A stretch of 64,000 bases of DNA from Hyalangium ruber (GTDB lineage Bacteria; Myxococcota; Myxococcia; Myxococcales; Myxococcaceae): NCBI RefSeq assembly GCF_034259325.1, contig NZ_JAXIVS010000007.1, positions 434,001 through 498,000 of the forward strand, written 5' to 3'. The translations under genes and the position numbers were made by a program. Shown here piece by piece: positions 18,499 through 25,695 of the stretch (position 1 is its first letter; the number at the start of each line of letters is the position of its first letter). The notes beneath the pieces are model-generated. The model ran no database searches. It was given only the letters and a program-made list of their open reading frames with translations, and had not been told where the DNA came from.

Positions 18499-19164
18499 TC
18501 ACTCCTTCCCCTCGGCCGCCTGCCGCAACTCGAGCAGGTACAGTCGGAGGTAGGCCTGGGCGCGGCTGACGCGCTTGTAGGAGTTGGCCACGGTGATGTT
18601 CAGGAGACGGGCGCATTCCTCGTGATCCTCCACGTCCTTGTGGTGGTAGAGGTCCCACGCTCCAGCCTCCTTGGGGTGCTCCTCCTGGAGGCGGGCGAAC
18701 GCGGCCCAGTAAAGCTCTTGTGCCTCGGAGCGCTCTTGGGTGCGGCGAGCGGTCTCCACGGCGCGAGCCACCTCGGAAGGCGGCTCCTCCATGACGTCAT
18801 CCGGATCGCTCGGAGCGGGAGCGAGGTCCTCGCGCTGACGCCGGTAGAAGTCGATGGCGACGTGCTTGACGATGCGCAGGAAGAACGTCTTGGGAGACGC
18901 GCTCTTGCCGGGCATCTGCTCGGAGACGCCGCGGAACTGCTCCAACCCGCGGTCGATGAACTTGCCCACCGCGTCCTGGAAGAGCTCGTCCGCGTCCGCG
19001 GGAGACCCGCGTTTATAACTGGCCTGGATTTTGCTAATGACGTACCGAGCAGGGCGGCCCCAGCGCTGGACGAGCGCACCGAGGGGGCCTCCGAAAGGCT
19101 CTCCAGCGGAGCGGCTACGGGCCACTTCCGCGAACAATTCGTCATCCGTGAGCTGGTCGTACAC
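18499..19164 (-). CDS. ECF-type RNA polymerase sigma factor
   Basis: 221 residues from a GTG at 19164 (no strong ribosome-binding site is visible). Region 2 signature DADELFQDAVGKFIDRG and SPKTFFLRIVKHVAIDFYRR, and region 4 ECARLLNITVANSYKRVSRAQ support an ECF sigma. It precedes the tandem-zinc-finger gene and is convergent in orientation with the other sigma/anti-sigma module. Confidence 0.82.
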   Translation of the reverse strand: MYDQLTDDELFAEVARSRSAGEPFGGPLGALVQRWGRPARYVISKIQASYKRGSPADADELFQDAVGKFIDRGLEQFRGVSEQMPGKSASPKTFFLRIVKHVAIDFYRRQREDLAPAPSDPDDVMEEPPSEVARAVETARRTQERSEAQELYWAAFARLQEEHPKEAGAWDLYHHKDVEDHEECARLLNITVANSYKRVSRAQAYLRLYLLELRQAAEGKE

Positions 19165-19347
19165 CGGAGGGACCTGGTTGCGCCGAGGGGTTCAGGAATG
19201 GCCCACCGACAGGGTGGGATTCGCATCCACGGCTCGGCAAGGTACCACGATGGCATTCCCAGGCATCCTCCGATGACGCGAAGCCCCGCATTCCGGTGAA
19301 CTGCCAGACGGGGCACGTCCAAGAGCGGGACGCGGCCGTTTTAGGAT

Positions 19348-19383
19348 TCCTGACAGAACAATCAGGGGTCCCTGAGGGGTGCC
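19348..19383. repeat. Dispersed copy of the 5.3-kb palindromic element
   Basis: This stretch shares the words TCCTGAC, TCAGG and GTCCCTGA followed by GGGGT with the first unit of the array at 5330-5366, with small insertions. It lies in the 468-bp gap upstream of the phosphatase gene. The rest of 19165-19467 shows no coding or RNA feature I can support. Confidence 0.5.
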
Positions 19384-19467
19384 TGGCGGCCTGCTCCCGG
19401 AAGAGACGGGCGAGAAAATCCAACGTCAGGAATAGGGGGAGCCGCCGTCCCTGGCAGCAACCTTTTC

Positions 19468-19611
19468 GAGCGCCCGGCCGAAGAGGCCTTACAAGCATAG
19501 GTGGTTCGACTCCACCCACCCGCACTTCCTAACTTTCATGCGGGTGTCGTCGGCGGTCCGACACTGAACGGTCAATTCAGCGCACTTCACGGCTTCCTCA
19601 CTCGGGCGCTC
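19468..19611 (+). ncRNA. Candidate Y RNA with a permuted tRNA-like fold
   Basis: Visible elements in order: outer stem strand GAGCGCCCG (19468-19476); a perfect T-arm, GGTGG-TTCGACT-CCACC (19500-19516); an acceptor-like 8-bp stem closed by a 14-nt loop (19517-19524 with 19539-19546); a D-like arm, GTCGG-CGGT-CCGAC (19549-19562); an anticodon-like arm with a 5-bp stem and 7-nt loop (19564-19580); and the returning outer strand CGGGCGCTC (19603-19611). The T-arm/acceptor half precedes the D-arm half, so the tRNA order is permuted. Known bacterial YrlA Y RNAs are tRNA mimics with a terminal stem bound by Ro and are often encoded beside the Ro gene. A Ro-like gene lies at 20434. Boundaries are estimates. 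Confidence 0.5.
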
Positions 19612-19632
19612 ATTTCTTCGAGGTGTTGTTCC

Positions 19633-20340
19633 ATGTCTGCCCGCACCATCGTCATTGGCGACCTTCATGGCTGTTACGACGAGGCCATCGAACTGCTCGA
19701 CAAGGTAGGCGCCACCTCCAGCGACCGCGTCATCTTCGCCGGGGATCTCGTAGACCGAGGCCCCAAGCGGCTGGAGTGCGTCGAGCTGGCCATGCGCCAC
19801 GAGTCCATCCAAGGAAATCACGAGGAGAGCCACCTCCAGCAGCGGCACCGTCCGGACGAGCGTCTATCGCCGGACCACCTGGAGACGCGTCGTGTGCTCG
19901 AGCCCGAGCACTACGACTACCTCGCCAGCCTGCCGCTCTACATCCGCTTGCCCGAGCACAACGCCGTCGTCGTCCACGCCGGTGTGCTGCCCGGCAAGCG
20001 CATTGAGGAGCAGGACCCGTACCACCTGCTCCATGCACAGTGCGTCCTGCCCCCAGCGAAGAAGAGCTATTGGCCCTCCAAGGCCCCGGTCACCCACCGG
20101 TTCTGGACCCACCACTGGCAGGGCCCTGAGCGGGTCATCTTCGGACACACGGTCTTCGACAAGCCGCTCGTGACCGAGCATGCGGTGGGCATCGACACCG
20201 GCTGCGTGTACGGCCGTTCGCTGACCGCGGTGGTGCTCCCCTCCTGGGAGATCGTCTCGGTCAAGGCGCGGCGGTCCTACCGCGGCGGCAAGGATGTGGC
20301 GCTGTTCCCCATCCACGAAGACGTGTCCGTCTTCTCGTAA
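19633..20340 (+). CDS. PPP-family metallophosphatase
   Basis: 235 residues; ATG at 19633 preceded by GAGGTG. All calcineurin-like motifs are present: GDLHG (9-13), GDLVDRG (37-43), GNHE (61-64), HAG near 118 and GHT near 170. Relatives include PrpE/ApaH dinucleoside phosphatases, protein phosphatases and the phosphatase domain of the RNA-end-healing enzyme Pnkp. A hairpin separates it from the downstream Ro-like gene, and a candidate Y RNA ends 21 bp upstream. An RNA 3'-end healing role is attractive given the neighbours but is inference. Confidence 0.8.
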   Translation: MSARTIVIGDLHGCYDEAIELLDKVGATSSDRVIFAGDLVDRGPKRLECVELAMRHESIQGNHEESHLQQRHRPDERLSPDHLETRRVLEPEHYDYLASLPLYIRLPEHNAVVVHAGVLPGKRIEEQDPYHLLHAQCVLPPAKKSYWPSKAPVTHRFWTHHWQGPERVIFGHTVFDKPLVTEHAVGIDTGCVYGRSLTAVVLPSWEIVSVKARRSYRGGKDVALFPIHEDVSVFS

Positions 20341-20372
20341 TCCCTCACCCTCTTCACTTCCATTCACCGAAG

Positions 20373-20401
20373 GCGGGCTCCGAAACGAGCCCGCTTCTTT
20401 C
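20373..20401 (+). terminator. Hairpin between phosphatase and Ro-like genes
   Basis: A 7-bp GC stem (GCGGGCT with AGCCCGC) followed by TTCTTTC. It may terminate or attenuate transcription ahead of the Ro-like gene. Confidence 0.55.
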
Positions 20402-20433
20402 GTCTTACCCGCAGCACGACCCTGGAGGGGATC

Positions 20434-22197
20434 ATGACGACGAAGCAGAACACCCCCATTCTCCCGGAGGCGCAGCTCGGGCCCGCCGAGCGTCTGCTCG
20501 AGCTCGTCCTGGGGGGCTCCGCGCACCTCTGGCACAACCGTCCCGGCGTGGACGTCCACGGCACCTGGCAGCCGGCGCGCCGGGGCGTCAAGGTGCTCCC
20601 GGCGAACCAGAAGCAGGTGAGCCCGGGCCTCTTCGTGCCCGCGGCGGTGAAGCTCTACCGGCAGCTGCTGGACATCTACAAGCTCAACACGGACCTGATG
20701 GCGCACTTTGCCTCGTACGCCCTCACGCAGACGGACTGGCGTGACCTGAAGGTGGCGACCTGCGCGCTGATGCTGGTGCAGGGGCACGCGGGGCAGCCGG
20801 TGCGTGAGGAGGACGGCACGGTCGCCTTCTACGACGACGACCACCGGGTGATCGGCGAGGCGATGATCCTGCACTACGAGCGCAAGTCCACGCGCATGCT
20901 CACGCCCAAGGCGGTGCTGCGAGTGGCGGAGCTGCTCGAGACGCCGGAGATCGCCCGCATGAACCGGGAGGCCGGCTTCGGCGACCCGGGCTCCAAGAAG
21001 CCGCCCATGGGCCGCTGGAAGCGGGTGGCCCAGAAGTGGCTCCAGGCCCGGGAGAAGAACCTGCCCATGCTGGAGGGCCTGGTGAAGGCCGGCTTCAAGG
21101 AGACGCTGAAGAAGATCGCCCGCAAGGCCGGCTACAGGCCGGAGTCGCAGGCCTTCTTCGAGCTGCTCGGCTGGAAGCAGAAGCAGGCGTCCGGGGGCCA
21201 CCGTCAGGTGGGGCTCGTGGGGCTGACGCTCGTCAAGCGTGAGCGGTTCGATGGGCTCTCGGAGGCGGAGATCTGCGAGTCGATCGAGACCGGGCGGCTC
21301 TCCTACAAGGAGGTGGTGGGCCGGCTGCCGAAGGACGTGGGGCTCACGCCCGCCATCATGGTCGCGCTGTTGCCGTCGCTGTCGGACAGGGACTTGCGGA
21401 TGATGACGCCGACGCTCGAGGAGCTGGGCTTGCTGTCCGAGCCCACGATTCGGGCGCGCTGGGAGAAGGCCGTGCAGACGGCGACCGACCAGCGGGCGCT
21501 CCACATCGCGAAGAACGTCCGGAGCAAGGAACTGCGCGAGAAGCTGGAGGAGGCGAGCGACAACGCCGCGCGCCTGGCCGTGGCCGAGGCGACCGCGGAG
21601 GCGGACGTGCGGGTGATGTTCCTCATCGACAAGTCCGGCTCCATGGAGGGGGCCATCGAGCAGTCCAAGGAGGCGCTCACGCGCATCCTCGCGGGCTTCC
21701 CGGTGGACAAGCTGCACATCGCGTCGTTCGACACGGTGGGTACGGTGCTCAAGCCGAAGGCACCCAGCCGGATGGCGGTGCAGCACATGCTGCAGGGCCT
21801 GAAGGCCTCGGGTGGCACCACGCACGCGGCCGCGGTGCATGCACTGCACCGGGACGGCGTGACGGTGCCGACGGAGGCGAAGCTCATCGTCATCGTCGTG
21901 GGTGACGAGGCGGGAGAGGCGGGGGACCAGTTCACCCGGGCCTTCCGCGAGTGCGGCTACACGGTGGCGGCGATGGCGCTGCTGCTGAGCGTGGCGGGTG
22001 CGCGGGGGAGCACCGTGCGCACGTGCGCGGGGCAGCTGAGGGTGCCCTTCAGTGAGGTGTCGGTGGAGCAGTTCGCGGACCCCTACCAGGTCCCGCGGGT
22101 GCTCAAGGCGCTGATGGACGCGCCGACGGCGACGGGCGCCAGCCAGTCCGGCTGGGTGGAGCGGGTGATGCGTACCCCGCTGCTGAAGGTGGCGTAG
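20434..22197 (+). CDS. Ro60/TROVE-like protein with C-terminal vWA domain
   Basis: 587 residues with GGAGGGG before the ATG. The N-terminal ~390 residues are helical and repeat-like, with segments such as LSYKEVVGRLPKDVG and a RALHIAKNVR stretch that resemble the HEAT-type ring of Ro proteins. The C-terminal vWA domain has a complete MIDAS: DKSGSM (from residue 399), GGTT (about 460) and GDE (about 490). Ro proteins thread RNA 3' ends through the ring and bind Y RNAs in RNA quality control. The N-terminal match is divergent, so TROVE is likely rather than proven; the candidate Y RNA upstream supports it. Confidence 0.6.
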   Translation: MTTKQNTPILPEAQLGPAERLLELVLGGSAHLWHNRPGVDVHGTWQPARRGVKVLPANQKQVSPGLFVPAAVKLYRQLLDIYKLNTDLMAHFASYALTQTDWRDLKVATCALMLVQGHAGQPVREEDGTVAFYDDDHRVIGEAMILHYERKSTRMLTPKAVLRVAELLETPEIARMNREAGFGDPGSKKPPMGRWKRVAQKWLQAREKNLPMLEGLVKAGFKETLKKIARKAGYRPESQAFFELLGWKQKQASGGHRQVGLVGLTLVKRERFDGLSEAEICESIETGRLSYKEVVGRLPKDVGLTPAIMVALLPSLSDRDLRMMTPTLEELGLLSEPTIRARWEKAVQTATDQRALHIAKNVRSKELREKLEEASDNAARLAVAEATAEADVRVMFLIDKSGSMEGAIEQSKEALTRILAGFPVDKLHIASFDTVGTVLKPKAPSRMAVQHMLQGLKASGGTTHAAAVHALHRDGVTVPTEAKLIVIVVGDEAGEAGDQFTRAFRECGYTVAAMALLLSVAGARGSTVRTCAGQLRVPFSEVSVEQFADPYQVPRVLKALMDAPTATGASQSGWVERVMRTPLLKVA

Positions 22198-22204
22198 CTC
22201 CAGG

Positions 22205-22250
22205 ATGGGCCACCACTCCGGTACTCCCGGGGTGGTGGCCCATTTCTTTC
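22205..22250 (+). terminator. Intrinsic terminator after the Ro-like gene
   Basis: A perfect 12-bp stem (ATGGGCCACCAC with GTGGTGGCCCAT) followed by TTCTTTCTT, 7 bp after the stop codon. Confidence 0.8.
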
Positions 22251-22251
22251 T

Positions 22252-23445
22252 TCAGGATGCCAGTTGGGCCTCGCGAAACAGGGCGAAGGCGCTGGTGTAG
22301 CCATGAAGGAAGGTGGTCCCTCCCACCGGGCCGATCTCTCCGTTGCAGAAGAATCCGCCCAGCGGAACGGACCCGAGCGCGCCCTCGAACAACGAGGTGT
22401 CATGGTCCGGGCGACCGTAGAGGTGCATGCCTCGGCCGAGACACGAGAAGAGCAGCGCGCCCCGAGGCGCCGCGACCTGCCCCCGCTCCTCTCGGTAGCG
22501 ATGGAGCATGCGCGTGAGGTCCTCGGCGGCCGTGCGCGCATCCCGCAGGTGGAATTGCACGGCCTGGTAGGGCTCGAGCGTCGCGCCAACGGTGATGGCC
22601 CCGGACTGGGGATCCACCCCGGCGATGTTGCGCACGAGGAAGTCCCCTTGCTGGTACTCCACCTGATCCTTCTTCATCTCGAAGCCCAGGAAGAGCGAGT
22701 GCCGGAACAGCGCCTGGTCTCGCTCATCCAGGGACTGATGGAGCTCACGCAGCACCTCGATGGGAGACCGCTCGTTGAGCTTCAGCAGCTCATTGCCCTC
22801 ACAGCGGGTGACGAGCATGGGCGTGCCGATGGGCCGACATCCCTGGGCGACGATGGAATCGACCACCACGTTCCCCATCATCGCGAGTCCCACCGCACCG
22901 GTGCGCCACGAGTTGCCCCCCAGGAACAGCCGCGTGCTTCCGGGCATACGGCTGCCGCTGGCCAGGCCCCCTACTTTCAAGGCCCCCGGGTAGGCCCGGT
23001 CGAGCCCGGCCACCAGCGCCTCGGCATCGCACGTGAATGGATCGACGACGAGCAGCAGAGAGGGCCGCGCCTCGGGAGAGATGCGCAGGAGCTGGTGCCA
23101 CGCCTCTGGCTTCTCCCCCGGCTCCGGCAGCTGGTTCATGTCCAGGTGGAACGGGACGAGCCGAACCCCAGGCAGAATCGCCCCGGTGAGGGAGAGCGCC
23201 GGCGCCCCCTCCACCTCATGGTTGGCGCCGATGATGCCCTCCCCCGAGCAGCCCACCAGCACGGCCTTGGGCAGCCGCGCATGCAGCAACTCCGCCACAT
23301 CGGCCCCCTCCACCAGGGAGGGTGAAGCGAAGGCGATGAGCAGATCCGGCTCACGGCTGCCAAGCCGAAGGCACAGCTCTTCCACGGCCTGATCCACGGC
23401 TTCCTTGAGGTTGCCGGACCGAGACAGCGCGGACGCCCACTTCAT
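22252..23445 (-). CDS. FIST-domain sensory protein
   Basis: 397 residues. The N-terminal half carries the FIST_N pattern (VLVGCSGEGIIG, GGLASGSRM) and the C-terminal half the FIST_C pattern (FLVRNIAGVDPQSGAITVG, SCLGRGMHLYG, GGFFCNGEIGPVGG). FIST domains are thought to sense small molecules in bacterial signalling; this one stands alone without a kinase or receiver. Convergent with the Ro-like gene, whose terminator separates them. Confidence 0.85.
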   Translation of the reverse strand: MKWASALSRSGNLKEAVDQAVEELCLRLGSREPDLLIAFASPSLVEGADVAELLHARLPKAVLVGCSGEGIIGANHEVEGAPALSLTGAILPGVRLVPFHLDMNQLPEPGEKPEAWHQLLRISPEARPSLLLVVDPFTCDAEALVAGLDRAYPGALKVGGLASGSRMPGSTRLFLGGNSWRTGAVGLAMMGNVVVDSIVAQGCRPIGTPMLVTRCEGNELLKLNERSPIEVLRELHQSLDERDQALFRHSLFLGFEMKKDQVEYQQGDFLVRNIAGVDPQSGAITVGATLEPYQAVQFHLRDARTAAEDLTRMLHRYREERGQVAAPRGALLFSCLGRGMHLYGRPDHDTSLFEGALGSVPLGGFFCNGEIGPVGGTTFLHGYTSAFALFREAQLAS

Positions 23446-23511
23446 GCCACTCCCTTCGCTCTGAGCTCGCTGGAGAATCTCATTTACGCCGGAGATCCAA
23501 AAAGGCAGGCT

Positions 23512-23580
23512 GTCCCAACCAACGGCCTGTTCGCCATCAAGAACCCGAAGGTGCGCTGCCAGGAGGCCTCCTGGATGACA
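23512..23580 (+). pseudogene. 3' remnant of a paralogue of the next lipoprotein gene
   Basis: The + strand here can be read as NGLFAIKNPKVRC, which matches KGLFAIWNPRVVC, the C-terminus of the intact gene at 23736-24302, at about 10 of 13 positions. No matching upstream part was found before the divergent FIST gene, so this looks like the tail of a duplicated copy whose 5' part has been lost. Confidence 0.5.
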
Positions 23581-23735
23581 CCCGCCGGGTGTGGCACTTG
23601 CCCCTACCCGTCGGGTTTTCCACTGAATGCCGCTTTACATCGCATCCTAAAGCGGACAGACTGCGCCTCCTCATAAGCGACGCTCGGGTCCCGGTCCGGG
23701 CGTCGAGCATTTTGCCCCCCAAAAAGGAGCTCCGA

Positions 23736-24302
23736 ATGAAGCGCTTCCTCCGCATCCCCTTCTCCCTCGCGGCTGCCGCGATGCTCGGCATTGGCTGTGG
23801 CGCCACCGAGGAGGACACCCAGCCTGAGGTGGAGCTTGGCGAGGAGGAGATGATCTCCGCCGAGATCAACGCCCTCAAGGTCTCCGAGGCCGTGGAGTGG
23901 TGGCGGGTACGCAACGCGCTCAAGAAGTACCGGGACGTGAACGTGGCCACGGCCGACGGCTACATCCCCGTGAGCCCCTGTGAGTCGCTGGCGGGCGACG
24001 GCGGCATGGGCATCCACTACCTGCACCCGGGCCTGGCGGGCGACCTGACGACCGATCCGTACAAGCCTGAGATCCTGCTCTACCTGCCGGACGGCAAGGG
24101 CGGGCTCGAGTTCCTTGGCCCTGAGTACTTCCAGGCGGACGCGGGCCAGGCCCGGCCGTCCACCATCGGCAAGGGCTTCGATGGCCCGATGCCCGGCCAC
24201 AGCCCGGACATGCCGGTCCACTACGACCTGCACGTGTGGCTCTTCAAGTACAACCCGAAGGGCCTGTTCGCCATCTGGAACCCCCGCGTGGTGTGCAAGT
24301 AA
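23736..24302 (+). CDS. Small lipoprotein of unknown function
   Basis: 188 residues; ATG at 23736 with AAGGAG 8 bp upstream. The signal peptide ends in the lipobox LGIGC (Cys21). An acidic stretch follows, then a compact domain with conserved-looking motifs GYIPVSPCESLAGDGGMGIHY, shortened here to its start GYIPVSPCE, and VHYDLHVWLF. The C-terminal KGLFAIWNP is duplicated just upstream as a remnant. I do not know a function for this family. Confidence 0.75.
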   Translation: MKRFLRIPFSLAAAAMLGIGCGATEEDTQPEVELGEEEMISAEINALKVSEAVEWWRVRNALKKYRDVNVATADGYIPVSPCESLAGDGGMGIHYLHPGLAGDLTTDPYKPEILLYLPDGKGGLEFLGPEYFQADAGQARPSTIGKGFDGPMPGHSPDMPVHYDLHVWLFKYNPKGLFAIWNPRVVCK

Positions 24303-24343
24303 ACCAGCGCGCTGCTGAATCGCGCATGGCTTGAGCTGTTCGG

Positions 24344-24388
24344 ATGGAGGCGAGGTGGCCCAAGGCCCCCGCCTCCATCGTTTTTTTG
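24344..24388 (+). terminator. Intrinsic terminator after the lipoprotein gene
   Basis: A 9-bp stem (GATGGAGGC with GCCTCCATC) followed by a run of seven T, between convergent genes. Confidence 0.85.
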
Positions 24389-24395
24389 TACGCCT

Positions 24396-25100
24396 CTACG
24401 GCGCCTCCCTGCGTGACGGTTCATGCGCCGCACGTCGCAGGGCATTGACGAGCCGATGCGCCCGGCGCGTTGTCTCCGGCTCCCGGTAACGCGGGCTCAC
24501 ACGCAGCACCCACTCCACGGCGGTGGGCAGATCCATCAAGTGCCCCGGAGAGACGTAGACGGGGCTCACGCCGCGCCGGGTACGCACCGCCATCCCAACG
24601 ACTTCTCCTCGGTGCCGGATCTCCGCCGTGGCGCCCCGCTCTGGGCCGAGATGCCCGTAGGTGCCCACCAACAGGGACTTGGCACACCCGATGGACGGAA
24701 CGCCAAAGAGCAGTCCGCCGTGGCAGGCCAATCCGAAGCGCCGCGGGTGCGCGATGCCCTGCCCATCGAAGATCAGGAGGTCTGGCTTCTGCGCCAGCTG
24801 CTCCCAGGCGGCGGCGAGCACAGGCAGCTCACGGAAGGAAAGCAGCCCTGGGATGTAGGGGAGTCGAAGCGTGACGGCCGCGCCCGCTTGCTCCAAGGGG
24901 AGCAGTGACATCGCATCGAGCACGACGACGCCTCCATAGCCAGTGATGTTCCCGCGCTCGGTGGAGATATCCGCGCCGGCGATGCGAGACACGCGCAGCT
25001 CCGCCGGAGGCCTCAGCACCAGACGCTCGCGCAAGGTGTTCTGCAGCGCCACCGCCTCCTGGGGTGTGACCTCCCAGCCATGCAGAGACTCGAGTTCCAT
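24396..25100 (-). CDS. nfi: Endonuclease V
   Basis: 234 residues. It has the family motifs: the early metal-binding Asp in AGADIS, the wedge motif PYIPGLLSFRE and the DGQGIAHPRRFGLACH segment. Endonuclease V nicks DNA, or cuts RNA in some relatives, one base beyond inosine and so repairs deaminated adenine. The inosine-forming adenosine deaminase elsewhere in the window is not obviously linked. The gene is convergent with the lipoprotein gene. Confidence 0.85.
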   Translation of the reverse strand: MELESLHGWEVTPQEAVALQNTLRERLVLRPPAELRVSRIAGADISTERGNITGYGGVVVLDAMSLLPLEQAGAAVTLRLPYIPGLLSFRELPVLAAAWEQLAQKPDLLIFDGQGIAHPRRFGLACHGGLLFGVPSIGCAKSLLVGTYGHLGPERGATAEIRHRGEVVGMAVRTRRGVSPVYVSPGHLMDLPTAVEWVLRVSPRYREPETTRRAHRLVNALRRAAHEPSRREAP

Positions 25101-25235
25101 GAACCTGCCCTCCTCACCCCCACTGTATACCCACCAGGTAGGGCGCGCTCAGCACAACGTCATGAGTAGGGAGGCAGGGTTCAGCGCGCCACACTCCTGG
25201 CGCGCCAGGCAGCCGACCAGGCAGGCAACTTGAAC

Positions 25236-25655
25236 TCAGTGGGGAGCGGCGAGCCGATCGAGCAGGAGCCCGAAGAAGCTTCCTTCACCCTGAAAGGCCC
25301 ACCCGAGATGGGTCCGACACACGGCGCAGTGGGCGAACTCCCAGACATAGCCCGCGAACCAGGAGTCCTCAGCGGTGGGAGGTCCCTCTACGAGACACCC
25401 CTCGGCCTGGGCGAAGCAGCCGAAGTGGAAGACGAACCCATAGGGATTGACGCGGGTATGGGCATGCCGGCCATTGACGGTCGTGCGGTGGCGCTCGAGG
25501 GTGATGGAGTGGCCACAATGCACGCAACACAGCGGTCCGTCCGGAGGCGCCTTCTCCGGCGCGTCCACGGGCTGTCCCGAGGGCTTCTTCTCGGGGGAGG
25601 AGCCCTCCTTGAGAAGGAGGGCCCCCGGTGCATGTTCAGGTCCCGATGGGAGCAC
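25236..25655 (-). CDS. CULT-domain (cereblon-like) protein
   Basis: 139 residues. After a Pro-rich N-terminal 40 residues, the rest matches the CULT/Yippee-like fold: zinc pairs CVHC (44-47) and CAVC (110-113), and an aromatic cage of W99, W105, W119 with F121. This 6, 14, 2 spacing is the same as that of the thalidomide-binding pocket of cereblon and of single-domain bacterial homologues. The natural bacterial ligand and role are not established; cyclic-imide or uridine-like ligands have been proposed for the fold. No ligase partner is encoded nearby. Confidence 0.75.
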   Translation of the reverse strand: MLPSGPEHAPGALLLKEGSSPEKKPSGQPVDAPEKAPPDGPLCCVHCGHSITLERHRTTVNGRHAHTRVNPYGFVFHFGCFAQAEGCLVEGPPTAEDSWFAGYVWEFAHCAVCRTHLGWAFQGEGSFFGLLLDRLAAPH

Positions 25656-25695
25656 GGAAGAAGCATCCCGCCTGGCTACACGGGACGCGTGCGTC

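Noticed and set aside
19452-19467. Sigma-54 promoter (TGGCAG-N5-TTTTC) for the Y RNA and phosphatase
   Set aside because: The -24 element is reasonable but the required GC of the -12 element is missing.
19500-19524. Integration (att) site made of a tRNA 3' end
   Set aside because: The T-arm and acceptor strand fit better as part of a larger folded RNA with a complementary strand downstream; no integrase is in the window.
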